From NCBI RefSeq assembly GCF_901538355.1, contig NZ_LR593887.1, forward strand, positions 6,610,920-6,674,919: 64,000 nt of DNA. Reading direction: 5' to 3'. The stretch comes from Tuwongella immobilis. GTDB lineage: Bacteria; Planctomycetota; Planctomycetia; Gemmatales; Gemmataceae. Positions 24,747-33,803 of this stretch are shown piece after piece. How positions within the stretch are numbered: position 1 is the first letter of the stretch; every line of letters begins with the position of its first letter. Position numbers and translations under genes: made by a program. The notes beneath the pieces were generated by a model. The model had not been told where the DNA came from. It ran no database searches and saw only the letters and a list, made by a program, of their open reading frames with translations.

Positions 24747-26990
24747 ATGGAAGCCACGCTCCAACAGAATGCGGAACGCCGAAAGTCGGTGCGGCTTCGC
24801 CTTCGCAGCGACTTAAACGTCACCAAGCAAAAATATGAAGGCAAGACCTGCCATGTGGTCAAAGATCCGATCAGTCTGAAATACTATCGATTCAACGAGC
24901 GCGAATACTATGTGCTGACGCTGCTCGACGGCAAGCACACCATGGAAGAGGTTCAGAAGAAGTTCGAAGCGAATTTCCGCCCGGATCGGCTCACGCTCGA
25001 AGATCTGGAAAACTTCGCGCGGCAACTCGTCACCAGCGGGTTGGTGCAGCACGAATCGCCGAATGCCGCTCGACACCTGTTCCAACAACAACAGAAACAA
25101 CGCAATCTCAAGCGGATGGCGACGCTGTCGAACATCCTGTATCTGAAGATTCCCATCTTCGACCCCGATCGTCTGCTGAACTGGATGATCGGCTACACCC
25201 GATGGATGTTCACCACTTGGTTTCTGTTTGTCTCGGTGGCGTTCATGCTCGCCGCCGTTGCCCTGGTGACCATGCACTTCCAGGTCTTTTGGGACAAACT
25301 GCCCACGTACAACGAATTCTTCCAGTTTCACACCCTGTTGTACATGTGGCTGGCGCTGGGCGTGGTGAAGGTGATTCACGAATTCGGCCACGGGTTGAGT
25401 TGTAAAGCCTTCGGCGGGGAATGTCACGAGATGGGGGCGCTCTTGCTCTGCTTCTCGCCGGCGCTTTATTGTAACGTCACCGATAGCTGGACGGTGGCCG
25501 ACAAATGGAAGCGAATTCTCATTAGCTTTGCTGGCATCTACGTGGAATTGATGATCGCGGCGGCGGCCACCTTTGTCTGGTGGTACACTCCGCATCTGCC
25601 CTATGTCAACAATATCGCGCTCTGCTTGATGACGCTCTGTTCGGTGAGCACCTTCGTCTTCAATGCCAATCCGCTGATGCGATTCGACGGCTACTACATG
25701 ATGGCCGACTGGTTGGAAATCCCCAACTTGCGCGATCGCAGCAACCGCTACCTGGGCAACCTGACCAAGGAATATGCTCTGGGCATTGAGACGCAACCCG
25801 AACCGTACATGAAGCCGAGCCGCAAGGTGCTGTTTCTGTCGTATGCCATCGTCAGCTACATCTACCGCTGGGTGGTGACGTTCAGCATTCTGTACTTCCT
25901 TTCCGGCTGGCTGAAGCCGTACAAGCTGGAAACGCTGAGCCTGCTGCTGATGATGCTGGCGCTCGGCTCGATGGTCTTTTGGCCGATGTATCGCTTGCGA
26001 CGCTCGATTAATCAACGCGGACGGTTACCCGACATGAAGATGCAACGTGTGGCGATTTCCGGGGTCGTTCTCGCCTCCCTCATTGCGGTGTTCCTATTTG
26101 TGCCGCTGCCGGTGAGCCGAATTCTCGAATCCGGCCTGGTGCAAGTGAAAAGTGACAACGTCGCCAAGGTCTACCTCCCCGAGGCAGGATTCTTGGAAAT
26201 GCTGTATGTGCGTGATGGAGAATGGGTCTCCAACGATCAACTCATCGCCACGTTCAAGAATCCGAAGCTGGAAGCGGATCTGGCCGAAGCCACCGCCAAG
26301 ATGCAAATTCACGCCGGTGAAGTGCAATCGATCCGCACCGCCATCAGCGGCCTGACCAGCGAGCAGCTCCGCCAGGGGAATGTCGATTGGAAGAGCGACT
26401 TGCTCACCGCCGAGGGGAACTTCCGCAAATATCAGATGGAATCCGATCGGCTCAAGGAGCAACTCCAACGCATCACCAGCATCAAAGCCCCGCGGGAAGG
26501 TGTGGTCATGTCGCCGCCCCGCCGCGAAGAAGTGGGCAAATACTGGGAACGCCAAACCGAACAACCGTTCTGTAGCGTGGGCGACCGCGAACAGATTCGG
26601 ATCCAAGTGCCGGTCAAGCCAACCGATTACCGACTTCTCAAGGACGATCTGGCGAAGTTTGGCGAACTGCAAGTGACCGTGTTGATTCCCGGTCGGCTCG
26701 ATCGATTGTACCACGGTCGAATTGTCAAGCTGCCCGAAACCGATGCCAAGAATGTGCCGGTGCAGTTGACGCATCGCGGCGGCGGTCCGCTGGCGGTCAA
26801 GCACAATGCCGACCCGAAGATTCTCGCGCCGTTGGCCCAGCATTATCTCGTTACCGTCGAATTGCTCGATGGCGATGATGCCGTGCATCCCGGTGTGCTG
26901 GCCCAAGTCAAGATTCACTGCGAATGGCGCTCTGCCGCCTGGTGGGTCTGGCGGGCCATCGCTTCGACACTGGACATTGGCCTGATTTAA
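24747..26990 (+). CDS. PqqD-like / M50 site-2-protease-like membrane protein with HlyD C-terminus
   Basis: 747 residues. The N-terminal region (about 30-105, 'YYRFNEREYYVLTLLDGKHTMEEV...LVTSGLV') resembles a PqqD-type peptide-binding winged helix. The next part is a polytopic membrane domain with the zinc protease motif HEFGH (about residue 212) and the partner 'NPLMRFDGYY' (about 310), as in M50 site-2 proteases. The C-terminal 300 residues (about 440-730) carry an HlyD-like barrel-sandwich and coiled coil. Both zinc motifs look intact. Similar M50/HlyD hybrids are annotated as efflux adaptors or peptidases in planctomycetes. The PqqD-like part hints at handling of a peptide substrate, but no precursor gene was seen. 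Confidence 0.85.
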   Translation: MEATLQQNAERRKSVRLRLRSDLNVTKQKYEGKTCHVVKDPISLKYYRFNEREYYVLTLLDGKHTMEEVQKKFEANFRPDRLTLEDLENFARQLVTSGLVQHESPNAARHLFQQQQKQRNLKRMATLSNILYLKIPIFDPDRLLNWMIGYTRWMFTTWFLFVSVAFMLAAVALVTMHFQVFWDKLPTYNEFFQFHTLLYMWLALGVVKVIHEFGHGLSCKAFGGECHEMGALLLCFSPALYCNVTDSWTVADKWKRILISFAGIYVELMIAAAATFVWWYTPHLPYVNNIALCLMTLCSVSTFVFNANPLMRFDGYYMMADWLEIPNLRDRSNRYLGNLTKEYALGIETQPEPYMKPSRKVLFLSYAIVSYIYRWVVTFSILYFLSGWLKPYKLETLSLLLMMLALGSMVFWPMYRLRRSINQRGRLPDMKMQRVAISGVVLASLIAVFLFVPLPVSRILESGLVQVKSDNVAKVYLPEAGFLEMLYVRDGEWVSNDQLIATFKNPKLEADLAEATAKMQIHAGEVQSIRTAISGLTSEQLRQGNVDWKSDLLTAEGNFRKYQMESDRLKEQLQRITSIKAPREGVVMSPPRREEVGKYWERQTEQPFCSVGDREQIRIQVPVKPTDYRLLKDDLAKFGELQVTVLIPGRLDRLYHGRIVKLPETDAKNVPVQLTHRGGGPLAVKHNADPKILAPLAQHYLVTVELLDGDDAVHPGVLAQVKIHCEWRSAAWWVWRAIASTLDIGLI

Positions 26991-27314
26991 CCGCTTGTCC
27001 GAAGCCAACTTCGGATGATTCGCACACGCCGCCGAATGCCGCAATTCCCATCGGGATTGCCCATTCCGCGGCGTGTCGGCATTTCACGATCCCGCCGACA
27101 TTCTCGGCCACGTTATCGGGCACGGCCCCACCCGCCAAGCGCCGCGACCACACTCACGCTCGCAACTCGCCCAGAATGACCACTCCCGGAAGTTCCCAGA
27201 AATCGGATGAACCCATCTGGAGTTTACCGCGTAATACTGGGTATCATGGTAAAATCTCGTATCATGTGGACTGACGAAATGCTTCCCAAGTGATGCACCC
27301 GCTGGAGTGGATTC
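26991..27314 (+). promoter_or_regulatory. 324-bp gap: terminator-like hairpin, then possible promoter of the DUF58 operon
   Basis: acacgccgc (27024-27032) pairs with gcggcgtgt (27068-27076) to form a 9-bp stem that could end the M50 transcript. Nearer the next gene, TGGTAAAAT ending at 27255 resembles an extended -10 box, but no -35 at normal spacing is evident. No gene was seen in the gap. Confidence 0.35.
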
Positions 27315-28700
27315 GTGAGTACCCCAACGACCTCAACGCGCTCCCGGCGTTGGCTACAGGCACTCGCCGAATTTGATTGCTTCCCGGAATTCTCCGCCAA
27401 GGTGCGGCGGTTCGTCTACCATCCCTTGGGGGTCTTGCTGCTCGCGGCACTCGCGGCACTTCTATGCGGCTTCTTCTTGCATTCGCAAGGCTTTATCCTC
27501 TTCGGCGGCGTGGTGACGGTGATTGCTCTGGGCATCATCTGGCCTTGGGCGACCCTTCGCGGCTTGCATGGCTCGCTGGAGTGGGATCGCGCTCGCGCTA
27601 CCGAAGGCGACTCGGTCCCGGTCACGCTGCATCTGGCCAATTCGCTGCCATGGGCCGCCTGGGGGCTTGCGGTGCGTCAAGGATTTGGCGGGGATGGCCA
27701 GGAACCCGTCGCCGGAATCGCCAGCGTCCCACCCCGACGCCAAGCCCGCTGCCAATGGCAATTTCTCCCCACGCAACGCGGCGTCTACCCGCAATCGCCG
27801 CCGCAACTGACCACCGGATTCCCATTCGGATTATGGGATAATCGACGCACAATCACCGTCACTGGGCAGTTGACCGTTTGGCCGAAAACCTTTCCCGTTG
27901 GCCCGATTCCTCCCGTCAGCGGCGACCGTCAAGTGGAAGGCAATGTCGCCCGCAACAAAGTCGGCACCTCCGGCGATGTGCTAGGCGTGCGACCGTATCG
28001 ACGCGGCGATTCGCCCCGACGCATTCATTGGGGACAATCCGCCAAGCACGATCGGCTCATCGTCTGCGAATTGCAATCGAACACCCGCCCAATCATCCAA
28101 TTGGTGCTCGACCTCGACCCGCGAATTCATGTCGGCACTGGCGCGAATTCCTCACGGGAATGGGCCATTCGCGTGGCCGCCAGTTTGGGACAAGGTTGGC
28201 TCGACGATGGCGCACAAATCGGCTTCGTCTGGGCGAACGGCGAACTCCCCCCCGCATCCGGCCAAGCCCAACGCACGAAATTGCTGGATGCACTCGCCGC
28301 TCTACCGAGTGATGGACGCTCGAACGCGGCACTCTCCGGCGATGTCGCGGCGGCAATCCCACCCGTTGGCGAACTGCTGCATTGCCCGCAATGTCGGGGG
28401 TTCCGCGATGGCCTTCAGGTGATTATTACCACCGATCGCGCGGAGATCATTGGCGGATGCCATCGCTGCGAATCCGAAGATCAACGCTGGATCATTTTGC
28501 GAACGGATGCGTTCCTCACACCGGGAAATCCACCCGCCGCTGAATCGACTTTGGGAGCAAATTCAGGAGCGGATTCGGGAGCGGACTCGGGGCCGCACGC
28601 GCACGGCCTGGGGGTGACGCCGTGGCTGGATTTGGACGCGATTGACCGGATTCCCACGTTGCTGCGTGGTGGTTGGCGGGAGGCGCAGCATGGATCGTGA
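27315..28700 (+). CDS. DUF58-domain membrane protein
   Basis: 461 residues from a GTG with GGAG 7 nt upstream. Two transmembrane helices lie near residues 37-80. The DUF58 signature 'GVRPYRRGDSPRRIHWGQSAKHDRLIVCELQ' appears about residues 220-255. It is the first gene of a set in which a transglutaminase-like gene (overlapping 11 nt) and a MoxR ATPase follow, the classic MoxR-DUF58-transglutaminase association. These systems are thought to remodel envelope or metalloprotein complexes, but the precise role here is unknown. A cluster of Cys residues (CPQC, C..C, about 355-390) may bind zinc and is not part of the common DUF58 core. Confidence 0.88.
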   Translation: MSTPTTSTRSRRWLQALAEFDCFPEFSAKVRRFVYHPLGVLLLAALAALLCGFFLHSQGFILFGGVVTVIALGIIWPWATLRGLHGSLEWDRARATEGDSVPVTLHLANSLPWAAWGLAVRQGFGGDGQEPVAGIASVPPRRQARCQWQFLPTQRGVYPQSPPQLTTGFPFGLWDNRRTITVTGQLTVWPKTFPVGPIPPVSGDRQVEGNVARNKVGTSGDVLGVRPYRRGDSPRRIHWGQSAKHDRLIVCELQSNTRPIIQLVLDLDPRIHVGTGANSSREWAIRVAASLGQGWLDDGAQIGFVWANGELPPASGQAQRTKLLDALAALPSDGRSNAALSGDVAAAIPPVGELLHCPQCRGFRDGLQVIITTDRAEIIGGCHRCESEDQRWIILRTDAFLTPGNPPAAESTLGANSGADSGADSGPHAHGLGVTPWLDLDAIDRIPTLLRGGWREAQHGS

Positions 28701-31113
28701 TCGCATGCCGGATCGCTCGCGGCTGATTCGTCGGGCGACGATGTTCCTGCTGGTGCTGGCATCGATTGCCGTGGAAGTCGCTGCTGCGGATACGCGCCCC
28801 TGGGGCACCAGCGTGGCAAATGCCGCCGGCTGGGTGATTGCCGCGGTGGTGGCATCGGCGCTCCTGCCCTTGCCGCGCAACCTCACCGCCCGCCCGCCGC
28901 GCTGGTTGGCGTTGCCAATGCTCGCACTTGGGGCCGCACCGTTCGTCCTGGAACCACTCCGACGGCAGATCACCGGCGATGGCTACGCCTTGGAATTGCA
29001 GATGGTTTTCGGCCTGCGAAATGTCGGGCTTGCGCTCGCCGCCTGCGGGGGGTGGCTGCTGTGCATGCGGCTGGCGTGTGTCGTTAGCCTTTTTCTGGTG
29101 CTGTTTTCCATCGCCATGACCAACCATCCCGCCGTGCTGACGCTGTTGGGATTGTACACGGCAGTGGGCAGCGTCTGGCTGATGCTGGTGTATTGGTCGA
29201 ATCTCAATGCCGTGCTGGTGCCGCCGGAGCGAGCGGTGTCGGTGGAGGTGAATGATCGCCCGGAGCGGCTGCCATGGGTGGCGGTTGGCCTCGCCATCAC
29301 ATTGGTGGTCAGCGTTATCGGACTCGTCGCCGCTGGCCCGCAGCGCATGGCCAACACCCTGGGCGAATGGTTCGCAACCTCCGGCGGAACAGGTGGATAC
29401 GACCCGTTTGCACGCGGCGGCGTCAACGATGGAGACGATGAAACCTCGGGGAGTAATCCCAATTCCACGGGGATGACCCAGACGGATCAATTTTTGGAAT
29501 CGCCGCTGCCGAGTCTGTACGACCTCATCAGCGAGCAATTCGGCAAGCCGTTCAAACCGAAATCGAACGAACGCGCCATCGCACTCGATCCCAATCAGGT
29601 GAAAGCGCGGGAGACCAAGAAAAAACCGGCAGACAATCTTCGGCCCAATCGGGAATTTCCGACGACTCGCCGCAGTCCGCAGGCACCACGCGAACCGTTC
29701 AGCCGCTCCGCTCGGGCCATCTTCGAAATTCGCGGTCGCACGCCCTTGCATATTCGCGCCACGGCTTACGATCGCTTCGATGGCGTTTCGTGGAGCGAAG
29801 CGCCCGTGCAACCCCGACAATCGCTGTTGGAAAAAGAAGAATCCAGCAATTGGATGCACCTCAACGAGCGCACTCCGCCGGAAATTTTCGCCATCAATGA
29901 TGTTCACGAATTCAAAATGACCAAGCCAAGCGGCTCGCTGATTCCCACGCCGCCGCATCTGGTGCGGTTTCGCGTGGGCCGAGTCGATCAGGCGAATTTC
30001 TTTTCGTGGGGCCAAGAGCGCGTGCTGCGATTCGCCGAGCGCGATGCCCCCAGCGGCATCATCGTCGAAACGGAATGTCGCACGGTGGATCCGCGATTGC
30101 TCCCGGCAATCTCCTTCCCGGATCAGTATTTGGGAAATCGGTTCGATTACATGGAATTGCCGGAATCGCTCGCGCCGGAAGTTCGCCAATTGGCCCAGGA
30201 TTGGACGGCGGGGCAGCCGCGCGGTTGGGCACAATTGCAAGCGATTCATCAGCATTTGCAGTCGGAATATACGCTGGATGCCCAAGCGGAAGTGCCCGAC
30301 GATTGTGCCGATCCGCTGCGGTACTTTCTGCTGGAATCCCGCCGTGGTCCCGCGTATCAATTTGCGACTGCGACCGCGATTTTGGCCCGCTCGTTGGGGT
30401 ATCCCACCCGCGTGGTGACGGGGTTTTACGCGCATCCCGACCATTACGACCCGGAAACCAAACATACGCCAATTGTGCGTGAAGACCTGCATTTCTGGGC
30501 GGAAGTGCTACTGCCCGGCGGAGATTGGCTGATTCTGGAGAATGCGCCGGGATATTCGGTGCTGGGTCCGAATCTGCCACTTTCGGAACGTCTCGCGTTG
30601 GCATTCTGGGCGGCGGTCCAAATGCTGCAACAGCATGCCGTGGCGGTGAGTGTGGTGCTGCTCACGTTGGCGATTGTGATTTGGCGGCGGCGGCAGATGA
30701 TCGATTGGCTGGCGGTGCAACGCTGGCAGCGCGGCCAAAGCGGGGGATGGTGGGGCTGGCGGACCATGCCGACTTGGCAGCAGCGCGTGCGGAGTGCGGT
30801 TCGCATTCTGGAACGCCGCGCGACCTGGGCGGGACATCCGCGACAGCCCGGGCAGACCATCGCAACCTGGGTGGCCGCATGCAGTATCTGCTCGGGCAAA
30901 GCCGCGGAATCCGCGTTGGAATCGCCCGCTGCGGTGGCCTCGCTCCGCCGATTGGCCCAACTCGCCGAGTGGGCCGCCTACGCACCTGATGGCGCGGCCC
31001 CCGTCTCCGCCAGCGATGTGCAGCAGATCTGCATGACCGCCTTCCGCGATTGGCCCACGACCCAATTTGAACACAACATTCATTCGGATTCCTGGATGGG
31101 AGCTTCCCGGTAA
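28690..31113 (+). CDS. Transglutaminase-like membrane protein lacking the catalytic cysteine
   Basis: 807 residues, starting 11 nt inside the DUF58 gene. Six or so hydrophobic helices lie in residues 10-220, followed by a periplasmic domain and a last helix near 640. The transglutaminase-core region is at about 550-620: 'RRGPAYQFATATAILARSLGYPTRVVTGFY' then 'LHFWAEVLLPGGDWLILENAPGY'. In active members the first block reads G-x-C-x-x-F-A; here the Cys position is Ala (codons near 30343-30366), and the usual Asp after the His block is Glu. The fold is recognisable, but the Cys-His-Asp triad is not intact, so it may be a binding module. It belongs with the DUF58 and MoxR genes. Confidence 0.87.
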   Translation: MDRDRMPDRSRLIRRATMFLLVLASIAVEVAAADTRPWGTSVANAAGWVIAAVVASALLPLPRNLTARPPRWLALPMLALGAAPFVLEPLRRQITGDGYALELQMVFGLRNVGLALAACGGWLLCMRLACVVSLFLVLFSIAMTNHPAVLTLLGLYTAVGSVWLMLVYWSNLNAVLVPPERAVSVEVNDRPERLPWVAVGLAITLVVSVIGLVAAGPQRMANTLGEWFATSGGTGGYDPFARGGVNDGDDETSGSNPNSTGMTQTDQFLESPLPSLYDLISEQFGKPFKPKSNERAIALDPNQVKARETKKKPADNLRPNREFPTTRRSPQAPREPFSRSARAIFEIRGRTPLHIRATAYDRFDGVSWSEAPVQPRQSLLEKEESSNWMHLNERTPPEIFAINDVHEFKMTKPSGSLIPTPPHLVRFRVGRVDQANFFSWGQERVLRFAERDAPSGIIVETECRTVDPRLLPAISFPDQYLGNRFDYMELPESLAPEVRQLAQDWTAGQPRGWAQLQAIHQHLQSEYTLDAQAEVPDDCADPLRYFLLESRRGPAYQFATATAILARSLGYPTRVVTGFYAHPDHYDPETKHTPIVREDLHFWAEVLLPGGDWLILENAPGYSVLGPNLPLSERLALAFWAAVQMLQQHAVAVSVVLLTLAIVIWRRRQMIDWLAVQRWQRGQSGGWWGWRTMPTWQQRVRSAVRILERRATWAGHPRQPGQTIATWVAACSICSGKAAESALESPAAVASLRRLAQLAEWAAYAPDGAAPVSASDVQQICMTAFRDWPTTQFEHNIHSDSWMGASR

Positions 31114-32066
31114 TGGCACTCGCCTCCCCCGATTCTGCGACAGAATTTGCCCCCGCGACGGACACGCTCAATCGCCTGCGAGCGGTGCTGAATCAGGCAT
31201 TGAAGGGGAAGCCCGCCGTGATCGAGCGCGTGCTGGCCTGCCTCCTCGCACGGGGCCACCTGCTGATGGAAGATCTCCCCGGCTTGGGCAAAACCACGTT
31301 GGCGAAATCGCTGGCCACCGCAGTCGGCGGCCAATTTGCGCGCGTGCAATGCACCCCCGACTTGCTCCCCGGCGACATCACCGGCTTCAGCGTGTTCAAT
31401 CAGAAGAACCGCGAGTTCGAATTTCAAGCCGGCCCCGTGTTTGCCGATGTGCTGCTGGCCGACGAAATCAACCGCACCACGCCCCGAACGCAATCGGCAC
31501 TGCTGGAAGCGATGGCCGAACGTCAAGTGACCGTGGACAATCGCCGACATTCGCTTTCCAAGACGTTCTTTGTGATTGCCACGCAGAATCCCGTGGAGCA
31601 TCACGGCACCTATCCCTTGCCCGAAGCGCAACTCGATCGCTTTGCCATGAAATGTTCCGTGGGTTATCCGGATCGCGATGACGAAATGAACTTGTTGCTG
31701 GCCGCCATGGGACACGTCGATGATCCGACACCGGCGGAACCGATTCTCGCCCCCGGCGAATTGGCGCATCTGCAATCCGCGGTCGCTCGCATTGCCATTC
31801 AGCCGAATGTGCGTGGATATTTGGTGGATCTCGGCCGCGCGACGCGCAATCACCCGAAAATTTCGCTGGGGGTCAGCCCGCGTGGCATGCTGATCTGGCA
31901 GCGGGTCGCCCAAGCGTGGGCATTCTTGAAACAGCGGCCGTTTGTCACCCCGGATGATGTGCAGGAAATGGCGCTGCCGGTGCTGCAAGTGCGGCTGGGC
32001 GTGGCCGGTGACGCCGCTTCGAGCGTGATCCACGAGTTGTTGCGAACCGTTCCCGTTCCGGTCTGA
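31113..32066 (+). CDS. MoxR-family AAA+ ATPase
   Basis: 317 residues. The start overlaps the previous stop by 1 nt, so the gene is translationally coupled. Walker A 'DLPGLGKTTLAKSL' (about residue 52), Walker B 'VLLADEINR' (about 113), sensor 1 'FFVIATQNPVEHHGTYPLPEAQLDRF' (about 150) and the arginine region that follows are all present. MoxR ATPases act as chaperones in assembly of metal- or envelope-associated complexes together with DUF58/vWA proteins such as those encoded upstream. Confidence 0.94.
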   Translation: MALASPDSATEFAPATDTLNRLRAVLNQALKGKPAVIERVLACLLARGHLLMEDLPGLGKTTLAKSLATAVGGQFARVQCTPDLLPGDITGFSVFNQKNREFEFQAGPVFADVLLADEINRTTPRTQSALLEAMAERQVTVDNRRHSLSKTFFVIATQNPVEHHGTYPLPEAQLDRFAMKCSVGYPDRDDEMNLLLAAMGHVDDPTPAEPILAPGELAHLQSAVARIAIQPNVRGYLVDLGRATRNHPKISLGVSPRGMLIWQRVAQAWAFLKQRPFVTPDDVQEMALPVLQVRLGVAGDAASSVIHELLRTVPVPV

Positions 32067-32093
32067 TTTTTGTTCTTTTTCGGATGATCTCCC

Positions 32094-33686
32094 ATGGTGG
32101 AAAGCATTCTCTGGAGTGTCGGGCTGCGGACCACCCAGGTGGCCGTCGAAGCCTCGATGACGTTGCTATGCGGACTCATCATTGCCGGGGTGATGCGTCG
32201 CATGCTCGGCGTCGAGGGGATTCGCAACCTGTTTGGGGCCAACGGCTCCAACGGCCTGTTCCGCGCCTGGGCGGTGGGGCTGGTGCTGCCCGTCTGCTCC
32301 GTTGGCGTGATTCCGATTGCCTACGAGATGCGCCGCGCCGGCGTTCGCAGCGGCACCATCCTAGCGTATGTGTTGGCCGCCCCGCACGTCAATCCGCTAT
32401 CGTTGTTGTACGGTCTGACACTTTCCGAACCGCAAGTCATTATCTGCTATGCGATTGCGTCGCTCTTGTTGGCGCTGGGGGCGGGATACTTGTGGGATCG
32501 CTACTTTGATCGCAGTAGCGACTATCCCGCCACGCTGCAAGAACCGATGCCCGCGCCCGGCCCCAAGCGATTGCTGGCGGTGCTGACGACGGCTGGCCAG
32601 CAAGCCATCCATCCGATGATGGGATTTGCGATCATTGGCGTACTCTTCACCGGGTTGCTCTCGGGATTGCTTCCGCACGGCTGCCTGAGCCTTACGATGC
32701 GGCACGATGACCCGATTTCCCCCACCCTGATGACGCTGATTAGCATGCCGTTGTACTCCGGTCCACTCCAGGGAATGATGCGCATTGGCCTGATGTTCGA
32801 GCATGGCAACTCCGTCGGCGCAGGATTCTCTCTGTTTGAATTGGGCATCGGCGTCAACATTGGCCTCATCTGCTGGTTGGCGATGATGTTCGGCTGGAAA
32901 CGGGTGCTCATCTGGTTTGCGATTCTCGCCATCGCCACGCTGGGCATCGGCTACGCCATGGAGAATCCGCTCTATTTCGCCCACGAAGAGGCCACGCATA
33001 CGCACGCATTCGACGATTGGACCAGTCCGTTCGACACGTCGTTTGTCCCCAATTGGGAATTCATTCGCGGCAAACTCAAAGACAAAGCCGGTGCCCTGGA
33101 ATTGGTCTCACTCGCGGTCATGGGCAGTCTGATGCTGCTGGGCGGATTGTTGCGATTGGTCGATCCGCAACGTCGTCTGGATGCGTGGCTGACGAAGGCT
33201 CCGCCAGCCGGTGAAGTGATTGCCAGCAAGTACGATCTGATTCTGCCGAAATCGGTGCTGATCGCCGTCAGCATTGCCGGGCTGCTGATTTTCAGCGCCA
33301 TCGCCACCTACACCTTCTACCCGGCGGTGAACGAGGCGTTCGAGCAAATCGCCATGGTCCGCACCGAGGCCATTAGCGCGGTCCGCACGGGCAACCGCGA
33401 AGAAGGCATCCGCCAGTTGGAACATTGGGATCTGCTCACCCGCAAGTTGCAAGTGGGGCAGATGATCCGCACATTCCGCTACGATGCCGAAGCGGCGAAG
33501 ATCACCAACGATCTCCGGGAGCTGATCGAAGAAGTCCGCGATGAATTGCGTGCGGACAAACTCGACGAGGCCCGCAAACTCCTGCCCCAAGTCGAAGCGG
33601 CGCACCGCGCTGTGCGTGCGGTGTATCTCGGCGACGCCGGCACACCACCCGCCCCCGTGTTACCGACAACTCCCGCATCCGAGTAA
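32094..33686 (+). CDS. Multi-pass permease, ArsP/YraQ (UPF0718, DUF318)-like
   Basis: 530 residues with about ten hydrophobic helices. The helix-loop 'LPVCSVGVIPIAYEMRRAGVRSGTILAYVLAAPHVNPLSL' (about residues 63-105) matches the conserved 'CS-G-(V/I)-P' motif of the ArsP_1/YraQ permease family. Some family members export organoarsenicals, but most have no known substrate. The last 140 residues contain another TM helix (about 390-412) and a charged helical tail. It lies 27 bp after moxR. Strong hairpins follow the stop. Confidence 0.82.
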   Translation: MVESILWSVGLRTTQVAVEASMTLLCGLIIAGVMRRMLGVEGIRNLFGANGSNGLFRAWAVGLVLPVCSVGVIPIAYEMRRAGVRSGTILAYVLAAPHVNPLSLLYGLTLSEPQVIICYAIASLLLALGAGYLWDRYFDRSSDYPATLQEPMPAPGPKRLLAVLTTAGQQAIHPMMGFAIIGVLFTGLLSGLLPHGCLSLTMRHDDPISPTLMTLISMPLYSGPLQGMMRIGLMFEHGNSVGAGFSLFELGIGVNIGLICWLAMMFGWKRVLIWFAILAIATLGIGYAMENPLYFAHEEATHTHAFDDWTSPFDTSFVPNWEFIRGKLKDKAGALELVSLAVMGSLMLLGGLLRLVDPQRRLDAWLTKAPPAGEVIASKYDLILPKSVLIAVSIAGLLIFSAIATYTFYPAVNEAFEQIAMVRTEAISAVRTGNREEGIRQLEHWDLLTRKLQVGQMIRTFRYDAEAAKITNDLRELIEEVRDELRADKLDEARKLLPQVEAAHRAVRAVYLGDAGTPPAPVLPTTPASE

Positions 33687-33707
33687 TTTCGATTGCGCCA
33701 AAACACG

Positions 33708-33745
33708 ACCCGCCGCTGGAAGGGGATGCCTTTCCAGCGGCGGGT
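33708..33745. terminator. Perfect 14-bp hairpin between convergent genes
   Basis: acccgccgctggaa (33708-33721) and ttccagcggcgggt (33732-33745) are exact complements around a 10-nt loop. They lie just after the permease stop and opposite the end of the RND gene. Confidence 0.65.
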
Positions 33746-33767
33746 GCGTTTCGGGGGGAACCGGAGG

Positions 33768-33790
33768 CTCGGGAAGGAGCACTTCCCGAG
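33768..33790. terminator. Second hairpin, 9-bp stem, toward the RND gene end
   Basis: ctcgggaag (33768-33776) and cttcccgag (33782-33790) pair perfectly around 5 nt. It lies 14 bp from the RND stop on the minus strand and probably ends that operon. Confidence 0.5.
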
Positions 33791-33803
33791 ACCGGGGGAT
33801 GGC

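Noticed and set aside
28738-30492. Antisense open frame opposite the transglutaminase gene
   Set aside because: It is a shadow frame. The plus-strand product shows membrane helices, a transglutaminase core and operon coupling at both ends.
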